From assembly GCA_965216515.1 (NCBI GenBank), contig OZ244173.1:744001-808000 (forward strand): a stretch of 64,000 nucleotides of DNA, given 5' to 3'. A program made the position numbers and the translations under genes. Below are positions 9,528 to 18,321 of the stretch, in pieces. A model generated the notes under the pieces. It searched no databases and was not told where the DNA came from. It saw only the letters and a program-made list of their open reading frames with translations. The DNA is from CAXMRP01 sp965216515 (GTDB lineage Bacteria; Pseudomonadota; Alphaproteobacteria; Rhizobiales; Afifellaceae). Each line of letters starts with the position of its first letter. Positions within the stretch are counted from its first letter, which is position 1.

Positions 9528-10558
9528 GACACGCATTGTACCCTGTCCCCTCCGCCACGCCCCTCGGCGTCGAATCCGACCGTCTCGCCGTTCGCCATCG
9601 CCTGTTCCACCGCCAGCGCCGCCTGAAGCGCCGACAACCCGTCGGCCCCCGTCACCGCCGGCGCGCTGCGCCGTTCCACACAATCCAGAAACGCCGCGAT
9701 CTCCGCCAGCACAGGATCTTCGCCGGCCGCATCGGCAAGCGGCACCGCCGCGCCCTCGCCGGCAGCGGCCCCACACTTTTCGCGGCCGGACAGTTCGCGG
9801 CCTGACGATTCGCGCCGCACACAATCAAAACACAACGCCTTTCCGGCAAAATCGGCTGTCAGAACTCCGGTGGGTTGAAACACCCGCATCCGCCGCTCCA
9901 CGGCCGGATGAACCCGGCTTGCCACAAGCCGCGCGACCGTGCCGTTCGCAAACGTGATTCGCGCCTCGGCGAAATCGGCATGGTCACTGCGTTCGCACCG
10001 GCCGCTCGCCGTCACATCGGCGATCGGCGCGCCGACGAACCAAAGGACCAAATCGAGGTCATGGATCATCAGGTCAAGCACGACGCTGACATCGGTGCCG
10101 CGACCGTGGAACGGGCTGGCGCGCACGGCATCGATGAAATAGGGCCGATCGATCCGCGCCTTCAGCGCCCTTGTGACCGCGGAAAAACGTTCAAGATGGC
10201 CGACCTGCAATATGCGGTTCGCCGACCGGGCCAGCGCCACCAGCGTCCGCGCCTCGCCAAGATCGCCGGTAATCGGCTTTTCCACCAGCACATCGGCGCC
10301 GGCATCGAGAAAATCCCGGGCGACGGCGAAATGCCGGACGGTCGGCACGGTGATGCTGACCGCATCCACCTGGCCGAGCAGCGCCCGATGGTCGCTGACC
10401 GCCCGCGTGCGGCAGCGCGCCGCCAGCGCCTCGGCGGCGCCGGCATCGCAATCGGCCACCGCGACCAGTTCGGCATTGGGCAACGCGGCATGTTTTTCGG
10501 CGTGATAACCGCCGAACTTGCCGCATCCGATCACCGCGGTCCGTGCCTGTCTGATCAT
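9524..10558 (-). CDS. gnnA: Gfo/Idh/MocA family sugar-nucleotide dehydrogenase, probable GnnA
   Basis: 344-residue NAD(P)-dependent oxidoreductase. The N-terminal Rossmann loop is VIGCGKFGGYHAEKH, the catalytic Lys lies in VLVEKPITG, and a typical MIHDLDLVLWFVG segment follows. GnnA oxidises the 3-hydroxyl of UDP-GlcNAc so that GnnB can transaminate it. Assignment rests on the tight coupling with the aminotransferase and on the lpxI/lpxB neighbourhood. Residues of roughly 255-285 form a low-complexity acidic/Gly-Ala insertion before the last helix. It begins about 170 bases after the lpxI stop, so it may have its own promoter. Confidence 0.82.
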   Translation of the reverse strand: MIRQARTAVIGCGKFGGYHAEKHAALPNAELVAVADCDAGAAEALAARCRTRAVSDHRALLGQVDAVSITVPTVRHFAVARDFLDAGADVLVEKPITGDLGEARTLVALARSANRILQVGHLERFSAVTRALKARIDRPYFIDAVRASPFHGRGTDVSVVLDLMIHDLDLVLWFVGAPIADVTASGRCERSDHADFAEARITFANGTVARLVASRVHPAVERRMRVFQPTGVLTADFAGKALCFDCVRRESSGRELSGREKCGAAAGEGAAVPLADAAGEDPVLAEIAAFLDCVERRSAPAVTGADGLSALQAALAVEQAMANGETVGFDAEGRGGGDRVQCVS

Positions 10559-10595
10559 GTCCGGAATCTCGATATTTCGACCGTTTGCCCGGTCT

Positions 10596-10624
10596 GCTCT
10601 AGCCGTGAACCCGAAAAATCACAA
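10596..10624 (-). promoter_or_regulatory. possible promoter for gnnA-gnnB
   Basis: On the minus strand TTGTGA (10624-10619) is followed after 17 bases by TAGAGC (10601-10596), about 38 bases before the gnnA ATG. The match to sigma-70 consensus is only moderate. The gap between lpxI and gnnA also holds a GC-rich hairpin right after the lpxI stop (GCCCGC pairing with GCGGGC), without a T-run. Confidence 0.3.
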
Positions 10625-10729
10625 TCGCCACGGCGATCACGAACGGTTCCAATTTGAAACGTGGCAAACGGCGCCGATGCACCGGCCCGCCGGCAATCCG
10701 GCCTGCGGGCGGACGAACGCCACCGCCCG

Positions 10730-11569
10730 TCAGGCCGCGACCTCGACGCCGACGACGAACATGCCGGCCGCATCGGCGTGCGCGGTGATCGCGTTGCGGT
10801 CGATAACCAGGGTTCCGCCGGCCTCCACCGCAACGCCGCGAAAACCAGCCCGGATTGCCCCGGCGACCGTATCCGGTCCGATGGTCGGCAGATCGATGCG
10901 CCGCTCCTGCTGGGGCTTGGCGATCTTGACCAGCACACCGCCCGGCGCATCCTTTTGGAGCCCCGCACAGCGGTCGATCAGCCGGTCGGTGCCCTCCGCC
11001 GCCTCCACGCCGAGCACCTGCCCTTCCTGTACGACGACGGCCTGGCCGATATCGAGCGCGCCCAGCGCCCTGAGAACCGTCAGTCCGCGTTCGATATCCC
11101 GGTCCGCCAGTGCATCGGGCCGATGCGCACCCAGCGCGCCCGGCGGCGCGAGCAGGCCATCGAGCAGGCTTTCCGGCGCGACAACGCCAAATCCCTCCGC
11201 CTCCAACGCCCGCACCACGGCGCTCAGCGCCCCATCGTCGCCGATGAACCCGATTCCGGCCCGGGCGACCATCTTCGCCGTTTTCGCATCGGGCCGCAGT
11301 TCGGCAAGGCTTGGCCGCTTGATCTTGCCTCCGAACACCAGCTCGCCGACCCCTTCGTCATGCAGATAATCGATGATCGCCCCGCCCTGGCCGATCCGGA
11401 ATGTCACGTGCGGCGGCGTGCGGACGTTTCGTGGCGTAAACTGGTCCTTGAGCGCGACAAGGCGAAACTCCCGCCCGGAGTTGCGGCAGGCATGGACGAG
11501 GAGATCCGGCAGCCGCCCGCCGCCCGCGATGATGCCGAGGACCGGCGCCGGGTTTCTGGCCGTTGTCAC
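10730..11569 (-). CDS. lpxI: UDP-2,3-diacylglucosamine diphosphatase LpxI
   Basis: 279-residue DUF1009/LpxI protein that hydrolyses UDP-2,3-diacylglucosamine to lipid X, the step before LpxB; it replaces LpxH in most alphaproteobacteria. Seen signatures are GIIAGGGRLPDLL at the N-terminus, FRIGQGG, GKIKRPSLAELRPD, GDDGALSAV, LGVEAAEGTD and the conserved acidic DLPTIGPDTV with the downstream GGTLVIDRN. It starts 12 bases after the pdhC stop, so it is probably transcribed with the pdh genes as well as close to gnnAB and lpxB. Confidence 0.93.
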   Translation of the reverse strand: MTTARNPAPVLGIIAGGGRLPDLLVHACRNSGREFRLVALKDQFTPRNVRTPPHVTFRIGQGGAIIDYLHDEGVGELVFGGKIKRPSLAELRPDAKTAKMVARAGIGFIGDDGALSAVVRALEAEGFGVVAPESLLDGLLAPPGALGAHRPDALADRDIERGLTVLRALGALDIGQAVVVQEGQVLGVEAAEGTDRLIDRCAGLQKDAPGGVLVKIAKPQQERRIDLPTIGPDTVAGAIRAGFRGVAVEAGGTLVIDRNAITAHADAAGMFVVGVEVAA

Positions 11570-11581
11570 GTCGGCGATATC

Positions 11582-12967
11582 CTAGACCAGCATACCCATC
11601 GGATGTTCGATATAGCGCTTGAAGGCCGTCAGCAATTTCGCCCCCAGCGCGCCGTCCACCGCACGGTGATCCGTGGACAGCGTCGCCGACATCACCGTCG
11701 CCACCGCCAGCTCGCCGTCTTTTACCACCGCCCGCTTTTCCCCCGCGCCAACGGCCAGGATTGTCGCGTGGGGCGGGTTGATGACGGCGGAAAAGTCCTT
11801 GATGCCGAACATGCCGAGATTGGAGACCGCCGTGGTGCCGCCCTGATATTCCTCCGGCTTCAGCTTGCGCTCCCGGGCCCGGCCGGCCAGATCCTTCATC
11901 TCGTTGGCGATCGCCGAAAGCGTCTTTTCGTCCGCCCGCCGCACCACCGGGGTGATCAGGCCGCCGGGAATGGACACCGCCACGCCGACATCGGCATGTT
12001 TGTGGCGCAACATCGCCGTCCCGGTCCACGTGGCGTTGGCTTCCGGCACATCGATCAGCGCCTTCGCCAACGCCTTGATGATCATGTCGTTGACAGACAC
12101 CTTGTAGGCCGGCTTGCCATCGATATCCGGCGCCGCGGCGTTGATCTGCGCCCGCAGGGCCAACAGGGCGTCCAGCTCGCAGTCGAGTGTCAGATAGAAG
12201 TGGGGAATTGTCGTTTTGGCTTCCGTCAGCCGTCGCGCGATGGTTTTGCGCATATTGTCGTGGGGAACGGCCTCGTAGGACCCTTCCTCGAAAAACTTGA
12301 GGATCGTCTCGTCGGCCATGCCGGCCGGGATCGCCGGCGCCGGCGCGATGCCGGGGGCCGCCGCCGGCGTCGCCGCGTCCGCGCCTGTGGCTTTTGCCTG
12401 CGCGATATCCCGCCGGATGATGCGTCCGTGGGGTCCGCTGCCGGCGATGGCGGCCAGATCGATGCCCGCCTCCCGTGCCAGCCGCCGGGCGAGCGGCGAA
12501 GCAAAGATACGCCCGCCGGGCGCCGCCGGTCGGGCGGCGCCATTGCCGGCGCGCGGCGCCGGGGCGGCAGCAGCGGGTTCAGGTGCAGCCGGCGCGGGGG
12601 CCGGTGCGGGTTCAGGTGCAGCCGGCGCAGATGCCGGTGCAGATGCCGGTTCGGGGGCCGGATCGGGTGTGGGCGCGGGACCCGGTTCGGCGGCGGGCGG
12701 CGTCGCTATGGCGCCGGCATCCTCGCCCTCTTCGGCCAGCACGGCGATGATTTCGTTGACCCGGACCTCCTCGGCGCCCTCGGCGACGAGGATTTTCGCC
12801 ACCGTGCCTTCGTCGACGGCCTCCACCTCCATGGTCGCCTTGTCGGTCTCGATCTCCGCGATCACGTCGCCGGCCGACACCGAATCGCCCTCCCTGACGT
12901 GCCACTTGGCAAGGTTTCCCATTTCCATGGTTGGCGACAGCGCGGGCATCAGAATATTGATCGGCAT
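11582..12967 (-). CDS. pdhC: pyruvate dehydrogenase E2, dihydrolipoyl acetyltransferase
   Basis: Core acyltransferase of the pyruvate dehydrogenase complex, 461 residues. It has one lipoyl domain (about 1-78, lipoyl-accepting K43 in ETDKATMEVE), a long Pro-Ala linker built of short repeats (about 88-145), a peripheral-subunit-binding domain (about 150-190, FASPLARRLAREAGIDL then GSGPHGRIIRRDI), a second linker, and the catalytic domain with STDHRAVDG near the C-terminus. The leftward order is pdhA, a secreted protein gene, pdhB, pdhC. Confidence 0.97.
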   Translation of the reverse strand: MPINILMPALSPTMEMGNLAKWHVREGDSVSAGDVIAEIETDKATMEVEAVDEGTVAKILVAEGAEEVRVNEIIAVLAEEGEDAGAIATPPAAEPGPAPTPDPAPEPASAPASAPAAPEPAPAPAPAAPEPAAAAPAPRAGNGAARPAAPGGRIFASPLARRLAREAGIDLAAIAGSGPHGRIIRRDIAQAKATGADAATPAAAPGIAPAPAIPAGMADETILKFFEEGSYEAVPHDNMRKTIARRLTEAKTTIPHFYLTLDCELDALLALRAQINAAAPDIDGKPAYKVSVNDMIIKALAKALIDVPEANATWTGTAMLRHKHADVGVAVSIPGGLITPVVRRADEKTLSAIANEMKDLAGRARERKLKPEEYQGGTTAVSNLGMFGIKDFSAVINPPHATILAVGAGEKRAVVKDGELAVATVMSATLSTDHRAVDGALGAKLLTAFKRYIEHPMGMLV

Positions 12968-13053
12968 GGGTTCAGGTCCTGCAAACGCCGTCTGCCGGCG
13001 TCAAATGTTCCAGTCTCGGCCGGCGAAGGGGCGCCGGCCCGTTTCAGGCCGGT

Positions 13054-14481
13054 TCACGGCGTATAGCTCACCGCCTTCACCGCCTCGACCACGTCGGCCA
13101 CGGTCGGCAGCGCCAGTTTTTCGAGGTTGGCCGCGTAGGGCATCGGCACATCCTTGCCGGTGATCCGGACCACCGGCGCATCGAGCCAGTCAAAGGCCTT
13201 TTCCATCAGTTGCGCGGCAATCTCCGAGCCCACGGAGTTTTGCGGCCAGCCCTCCTCCACCGTCACGCAGCGGCCGGTCTTCTTCACCGAGGCAACGATG
13301 GAATCGACATCCATCGGCCGCAGCGTCCGCAGGTCGATCACCTCGCACGCGATCCCCTCGCCGGCCAGCACTTCCGCCGCCTGTGTGGCATAGGTCATTC
13401 CGATGCCGAACGACACGATGGTGCAATCGCCACCGGCCCGCGCCAGCCGCGCCTTGCCGATCGGCAGCACGAAATCCTCCAGCCGCGGCACCGGAAAGCT
13501 CTGCCCGTAGAGGATTTCGTTCTCCAGGAAGATCACCGGATTGGGGTCGCGGATCGCCGCCTTCAAAAGGCCCTTGGCGTCAGCCGCGGTGTAGGGCATC
13601 ACCACCTTCAGTCCCGGAACATTGGAATACCAGGCCGCGTAATCCTGGCTGTGTTGGGCCGCCACCCGCGCTGCCGCCCCGTTGGGGCCGCGAAAAACGA
13701 TCGGGCAGCCCATCTGGCCGCCGGACATATAGAGCGTCTTGGCCGCCGAATTGATGATGTGGTCCATCGCCTGCATGGCGAAATTGAAGGTCATGAACTC
13801 CACGATCGGCCGCAGACCGTCCATTGCCGCGCCCACGCCGACGCCGGCGAAGCCGTGCTCGGTGATCGGGGTATCGATCACGCGCCGCGCCCCGAATTCA
13901 TCCAGCAGTCCCTGGGTGATCTTGTAGGCGCCCTGATATTCGGCCACTTCCTCGCCCATGACGAACACGTCGCCGTCGCGGCGCATTTCCTCCGCCATGG
14001 CGTCGCGCAGCGCTTCACGCACGGTGGTGTCGACCATCTCCGTGCCGGCCGGTATGTCGGGATCGGCCCCGGCGGCGGTGTCGGGCGGCGGTGGCGCGCC
14101 CGGCCCCGGCGGCGCCGCTTGGGCGGCAGGTCTGTCCGGTCCGGCGCCGGCCTGCGGCGGCGGCGCGGTGCCGCCATTGAGGTCGCCGCCGGATTTGCCG
14201 CCGGCATCGGCAACGGCATCGACAGCGGCAGCATCCTCGCCATCGCCGACAATCACCGCGATCGGGGTGTTGACCTTGACCCCCTCGGTGCCTTCGCCGA
14301 CGAGGATCCGGCCGATGGTGCCTTCATCGACCGCCTCGACCTCCATGGTCGCCTTGTCCGTCTCGATTTCGGCGATCACGTCGCCCGGTGCAACGGAATC
14401 GCCTTCTTTGACAACCCACTTGGCAAGTGTCCCTTCCTCCATCGTCGGCGAAAGGGCAGGCATCAGGATTTCAGTCGGCAT
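13054..14481 (-). CDS. pdhB: pyruvate dehydrogenase E1 component subunit beta
   Basis: Beta chain of the heterotetrameric E1, with an N-terminal lipoyl domain (about 1-80, K43 in ETDKATMEVEAVDEG) typical of alphaproteobacterial E1-beta. A Pro-Gly-Ala linker follows, then the transketolase-like part, with GEEVAEYQGAYKITQGL, DTPITEHGFAGVGVGAAM, EFMTFNFAMQAMDHIINSAA and YGQSFPVP. The C-terminal transketolase domain ends at ALPTVADVVEAVKAVSY. 475 residues from ATG 14481, chosen because it begins the lipoyl domain (MPTEILMPALSP). It is separated from pdhC by 86 bases. Confidence 0.97.
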   Translation of the reverse strand: MPTEILMPALSPTMEEGTLAKWVVKEGDSVAPGDVIAEIETDKATMEVEAVDEGTIGRILVGEGTEGVKVNTPIAVIVGDGEDAAAVDAVADAGGKSGGDLNGGTAPPPQAGAGPDRPAAQAAPPGPGAPPPPDTAAGADPDIPAGTEMVDTTVREALRDAMAEEMRRDGDVFVMGEEVAEYQGAYKITQGLLDEFGARRVIDTPITEHGFAGVGVGAAMDGLRPIVEFMTFNFAMQAMDHIINSAAKTLYMSGGQMGCPIVFRGPNGAAARVAAQHSQDYAAWYSNVPGLKVVMPYTAADAKGLLKAAIRDPNPVIFLENEILYGQSFPVPRLEDFVLPIGKARLARAGGDCTIVSFGIGMTYATQAAEVLAGEGIACEVIDLRTLRPMDVDSIVASVKKTGRCVTVEEGWPQNSVGSEIAAQLMEKAFDWLDAPVVRITGKDVPMPYAANLEKLALPTVADVVEAVKAVSYTP

Positions 14482-14558
14482 GTGTCTCCATCCCGTTGGC
14501 CGCGACGGAGACCGGCCGGCGGCATCTCCTGCCAAAGCGGGAGATGCCGGATTGCCTG

Positions 14559-15017
14559 TCAGGGCAAGGGCACCGTCGCGGCTTTTTTGTTGTTGCCTTC
14601 ATTGCTTTCGGCCACCGAACCGGCAGCGTCGGCTTTCATTGTGAACCTGTAGTGGCCGGGCGCCCAGACAAGGCCGTTCCAGAACGGCAGCTTGAAATTG
14701 TAGACCTTGCCGGCGGCAAGCTTCGGCACGGGCACGACCAGCGCGTTCGGATAGGCCGGATTGGCGTAGCGCGCCAGGGCCGGGCTTTCCGCGCACGATC
14801 CGCCGCCCTTCTTCTTGCAGACCACGGTAACGATGCTGGCCGCTGCCGTGGCGGTGCCGGCGTTGCGCACAGACACGGTGCCGTGCTTCATCCGCGCGGG
14901 AATCGGCACCAGATCGGCGGAATTGGCCACAAGCCCGGCTGACTGGGCCATGTTCGGCGTAACAGTGAAAACGACGAGGGCCGCAGCAAGCGCGGCGCGA
15001 ACGGGAAATGCGGTCAT
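14559..15017 (-). CDS. secreted CARDB-like protein within the pdh gene run
   Basis: 152 residues. An N-terminal signal peptide (Arg at 7, hydrophobic core AALAAALVVFTVT, likely cleavage near AQS-A) leads into one Ig-like domain of CARDB type. It has VSVRNAGTATAAAS, two Cys flanking a KKKGGGS loop that may form a disulfide, LAAGKVYNFKLPF, and the typical closing ESNEGNN. The function is unknown; such domains usually mediate adhesion or protein contacts outside the cytoplasm. It lies between pdhA and pdhB on the same strand, where it has no obvious metabolic sense. Confidence 0.75.
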   Translation of the reverse strand: MTAFPVRAALAAALVVFTVTPNMAQSAGLVANSADLVPIPARMKHGTVSVRNAGTATAAASIVTVVCKKKGGGSCAESPALARYANPAYPNALVVPVPKLAAGKVYNFKLPFWNGLVWAPGHYRFTMKADAAGSVAESNEGNNKKAATVPLP

Positions 15018-15140
15018 GGGAGGGCCCCTTCCGGCTGGTGTTGCTATGCCCCGCCTTGAAGCCCAACGCGCGTGAACCGGCCCTGAATGGCCGCTTCACG
15101 TTCCGTTCCGCTTGTCCCGCCGTCGTCATCGCCCGCTCCG

Positions 15141-16217
15141 TCAGGACGCCTCCTTGTAGACATCGGTCCACAATTCCGCCGGATCCGGTTCCGGCTCGTT
15201 CTGCGCGAACTCCGCGGCCGCGTTGATTGTCTCCCGCACCGACTTGTCGACCTGTTTCAGTTCGTCCTCGCTGGCCCATTTCTTGGCGATCAGCCGCGCC
15301 TTGACCTGTTCGATCGGGTCATGTTCGCTGCGCATCTTCTGGACCTCTTCCTTGGAGCGGTATTTGGCCGGATCCGACATGGAATGGCCGCGATACCGGT
15401 AAGTCAGCATTTCCAGGATTATCGGACCGTCGCCGCCGCGGGCGTGGCCGATGGCCAGGTCGGCGGCCGATTTCACCGCCCGCACATCCATGCCGTCGAC
15501 CTGGAAGCCCGGAATGCCGTGGGCTTCGCCCCGGCTGGCCAGATTGGTCGTTGCCGAGGCCCGCTGGATGCTGGTGCCCATGCCGTATTTGTTGTTCTCG
15601 ATCACGTAGACGATCGGCAGGTTCCACAGCTTTGCCATGTTGAAGCTTTCATAGACTTGGCCCTGGTTGGCCGCGCCGTCGCCGAAATAGGCCACGGCCA
15701 CGTTGCCGTTGTCGCGATAGCGGTTGGCGAAGGCCAGGCCGGTGCCGATCGGCACCTGCGCGGCGACGATGCCGTGGCCGCCGAAAAAATCCTTCTCGCG
15801 GGAAAACATGTGCATGGACCCGCCCTTGCCGCGCGAATAGCCGCTGCGCCGGCCGGTCAATTCCGCCATCACCCCGCTGGCCTCCATGCCCTTGGCCAGC
15901 ATATGGCCGTGGTCGCGGTAGGAGGTGACGGCCTGGTCGCCCGGTCTCTGGGCCATCTCCATGCCGACAACGACCGCCTCCTGGCCGATATACAAATGGC
16001 AGAAACCGCCGATCAGGCCCATGCCGTAGAGCTGGCCGGCCTTTTCCTCAAAACGCCGGATCAGCAGCATTTCACGGTAGGCGTGGAGTTCGTCCTCCTT
16101 CTTGAAACCGGCCGGCTTCGGCGCGGTCGGCGCCGCCGCTGACTTTGCCGCCGTCTTCTTTCGCCCGCCCTTGTTCGATGCCGCCGATCGGGTCGCGCGC
16201 GATTTCGCCTCCGCCAT
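15141..16217 (-). CDS. pdhA: pyruvate dehydrogenase E1 component subunit alpha
   Basis: Thiamine-diphosphate-binding alpha chain of E1, 358 residues. Residues 1-40 are a Lys/Ala-rich tail. The catalytic core has RRFEEKAGQLYGMGLIGGFCH, TSYRDHGHMLAKG, the phosphorylation-loop-like YRYRGHSMSDPAKYR, and the ThDP motif running from GDGAANQGQ to IENNKYGMG. It is followed at a 123-base distance by the secreted CARDB-like gene, then pdhB and pdhC. A 174-base gap separates it from ftsB. Confidence 0.97.
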   Translation of the reverse strand: MAEAKSRATRSAASNKGGRKKTAAKSAAAPTAPKPAGFKKEDELHAYREMLLIRRFEEKAGQLYGMGLIGGFCHLYIGQEAVVVGMEMAQRPGDQAVTSYRDHGHMLAKGMEASGVMAELTGRRSGYSRGKGGSMHMFSREKDFFGGHGIVAAQVPIGTGLAFANRYRDNGNVAVAYFGDGAANQGQVYESFNMAKLWNLPIVYVIENNKYGMGTSIQRASATTNLASRGEAHGIPGFQVDGMDVRAVKSAADLAIGHARGGDGPIILEMLTYRYRGHSMSDPAKYRSKEEVQKMRSEHDPIEQVKARLIAKKWASEDELKQVDKSVRETINAAAEFAQNEPEPDPAELWTDVYKEAS

Positions 16218-16391
16218 CCGCTTCCTCCGTCATTGCTTGCCGCAGACCGTAACGCGCACCGGTGGGCCGCGTAAACCGAAATTGGCGCATACCTGTCATG
16301 CCGCGCTTGGCAATCGCCGAAAACGCGACCGTTTGTATCGGGAAAGCCTGTGAAAAAAGCGCCGTGTTCGGCAGATCTCGCGCCGGCCTGC

Positions 16392-16727
16392 TCAGTTTTT
16401 GGGATAGCCGCGCGCCCGGTCCAGGAAAATGACAACCTCGTTGCGGTGTGCCAGGTTCAAGGCCCGCCGCGCCCGCTCGTCGACCAGATCGGCGTCAAGG
16501 CTCTGCGAGCGCATGAGGCTGACCTGGCGCTCCAGCTTTTGCCGTTCGCCGCGGACCGCGGCGAGTTCCTGGGTGAGCGCCGCCCGCCTGTCCTGAAGCC
16601 GGGCGTGGGCCGCGAGACCGTATTCGCCCTCAATGGCGTGATAGGCGAAATAACTGACGATAAGGAGGCAGGCGGCAGGAAGTAACAGCGGCTTCAGTTT
16701 TGACTTTTTACGCTGACGTGTCGACAT
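16392..16727 (-). CDS. ftsB: cell division protein FtsB (DivIC family)
   Basis: 111-residue single-pass membrane protein. A basic cytoplasmic start (RQRKKSKLK) is followed by one span (about residues 12-30), then a coiled coil (about 38-75) and a short periplasmic end. Septum formation initiator family, which binds FtsL and FtsQ in the divisome. It lies between eno and pdhA, a position common for this gene in alphaproteobacteria. The 212 bases upstream hold an inverted repeat. Confidence 0.85.
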   Translation of the reverse strand: MSTRQRKKSKLKPLLLPAACLLIVSYFAYHAIEGEYGLAAHARLQDRRAALTQELAAVRGERQKLERQVSLMRSQSLDADLVDERARRALNLAHRNEVVIFLDRARGYPKN

Positions 16728-16761
16728 CGGCCGCCGTTACCAGGTACGCGGAAGGTACGAT

Positions 16762-16795
16762 GTGGGACGGAACGCAATACCTTTCGACGTCCCAC
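16762..16795. repeat. inverted repeat upstream of ftsB
   Basis: GTGGGACG (16762-16769) and CGTCCCAC (16788-16795) form a perfect eight-base inverted repeat around 18 bases, 35-68 bases before the ftsB ATG. It may be an operator or a leader hairpin. There is nothing else recognisable in the 16728-16939 gap. Confidence 0.6.
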
Positions 16796-16939
16796 TGCGG
16801 ACGTTTGTAAACGACTACGGTAAAGAAAAAGTTTGCAGACAGAATGGGTTGCGTCCCGATCCGGGGCACTTCCGTTTACCAGACGTTAAGCCAGGCCGCT
16901 ATCCGGCCCGATTTCCGGCGCCGCCGGCACCGGACGCCC

Positions 16940-18214
16940 CTAGCGCCGCACGCCGCGCCCGGCAAAGCGGGCGGCCGCCCCCAGTTCTTCCTCGATCCGG
17001 ATCAACTGGTTGTATTTCGCCAGCCGGTCGGAACGGGCCAGCGACCCGGTCTTGATCTGTCCGCAATTCGTGGCAACCGCCAGATCGGCGATTGTCGCAT
17101 CTTCCGTTTCGCCGGACCGGTGGGACATTACCGCCGTGTAGCCGGCCTTGTGCGCCATTTCCACCGCTTCCAGCGTTTCCGTCAGCGTTCCGATCTGGTT
17201 GACCTTGACAAGAATGGAATTCGCAACGCCCTGGTCGATACCGCTGGCCAGCCGTGCCGGATTGGTGACGAAAAGGTCGTCGCCGACGAGCTGGCAGGTT
17301 TCGCCGATCGCCGCCGTCAGCGCCTTCCAGCCCTCCCAGTCGTCCTCCGCCATCCCGTCTTCGATGGAGATTATCGGATAGCGCCCGGCAAGATCGGCCA
17401 GATAGGCGGCATTGTCCTCGCTGGACAACACCCGGCCCTCGCCCTGCATGTGATAGGCGCCGTCGGAAAAATACTCCGTTGCCGCACAATCGAGCGCCAG
17501 GCAGACATCATCGCCGGGCGTGTAGCCGGCCTGTTCGATCGATGTCGCAATGAAGTCGAGCGCCGCCTCCGCCGACGACAGGCCGGGCGCAAATCCGCCC
17601 TCGTCGCCGACATTGGTGTTGTGGCCCGCCGCCTTCAGCGCGCCCTTCAGCGTATGGAAGATCTCCGATCCCATCCGCACCGCTTCCGCCAGCGAGGGCG
17701 CGCCCACCGGCATGATCATGAACTCCTGGATATCGATCGGATTGTCGGCATGGGCACCGCCATTGATGATGTTCATCATCGGCACCGGCAGCATCCGGGC
17801 ATGGGTGCCGCCGACATAGCGGTAGAGCGGCAGGGCGCAAGCCTCCGCCGCCGCCCGGGCAACCGCCAGCGACACGCCGAGAATGGCGTTGGCACCGAGC
17901 CGGCTCTTGTTGTCGGTGCCGTCGAGCGCAATCAGCGCTTCGTCGATATGCACCTGTTCTTCGGCATCCAGGCCGCCGATGGCATCGTAGATCTCGCCAT
18001 TGACCGCCACCAGCGCACCGTTGACGCCTTTGCCCTGATACAGGCTGGCATCGCCGTCACGCAGTTCGACGGCTTCATGGGCGCCGGTGGATGCACCGGA
18101 AGGGACGGCGGCACGGCCCAGCGAACCGTCCTCCAGGACAACGTCGACTTCAACGGTCGGATTGCCGCGGCTGTCCAGGATCTGGCGGCCGACGATATCG
18201 ATGATGGCGGTCAT
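16940..18214 (-). CDS. eno: enolase
   Basis: Converts 2-phosphoglycerate to phosphoenolpyruvate in glycolysis; in proteobacteria the protein can also bind RNase E. 424 residues, normal length. Key pieces are ILDSRGNPTVEV, the mobile loop SGASTGAHEA, GDEGGFAP with the catalytic Glu, the Mg ligands in LALDCAATE, SIEDGMAEDDW and VGDDLF, the catalytic Lys in LVKVNQIGT, and SHRSGETED. kdsA, which uses phosphoenolpyruvate, lies 107 bases upstream on the same strand. Confidence 0.98.
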   Translation of the reverse strand: MTAIIDIVGRQILDSRGNPTVEVDVVLEDGSLGRAAVPSGASTGAHEAVELRDGDASLYQGKGVNGALVAVNGEIYDAIGGLDAEEQVHIDEALIALDGTDNKSRLGANAILGVSLAVARAAAEACALPLYRYVGGTHARMLPVPMMNIINGGAHADNPIDIQEFMIMPVGAPSLAEAVRMGSEIFHTLKGALKAAGHNTNVGDEGGFAPGLSSAEAALDFIATSIEQAGYTPGDDVCLALDCAATEYFSDGAYHMQGEGRVLSSEDNAAYLADLAGRYPIISIEDGMAEDDWEGWKALTAAIGETCQLVGDDLFVTNPARLASGIDQGVANSILVKVNQIGTLTETLEAVEMAHKAGYTAVMSHRSGETEDATIADLAVATNCGQIKTGSLARSDRLAKYNQLIRIEEELGAAARFAGRGVRR

Positions 18215-18321
18215 TCGGGAACTCGCTTCGGGAGTGAAAACGGGGAAATCCAGGGCGTTCTAGCCGCCGCGACCATGCGGGGCAAGCATCGTTGCCGCAA
18301 AGTCCGGATCGGCGGGCGGAT

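Noticed and set aside
10661..13066. Open frame of 801 codons on the plus strand
   Set aside because: Antisense to lpxI and pdhC; no recognisable domain.
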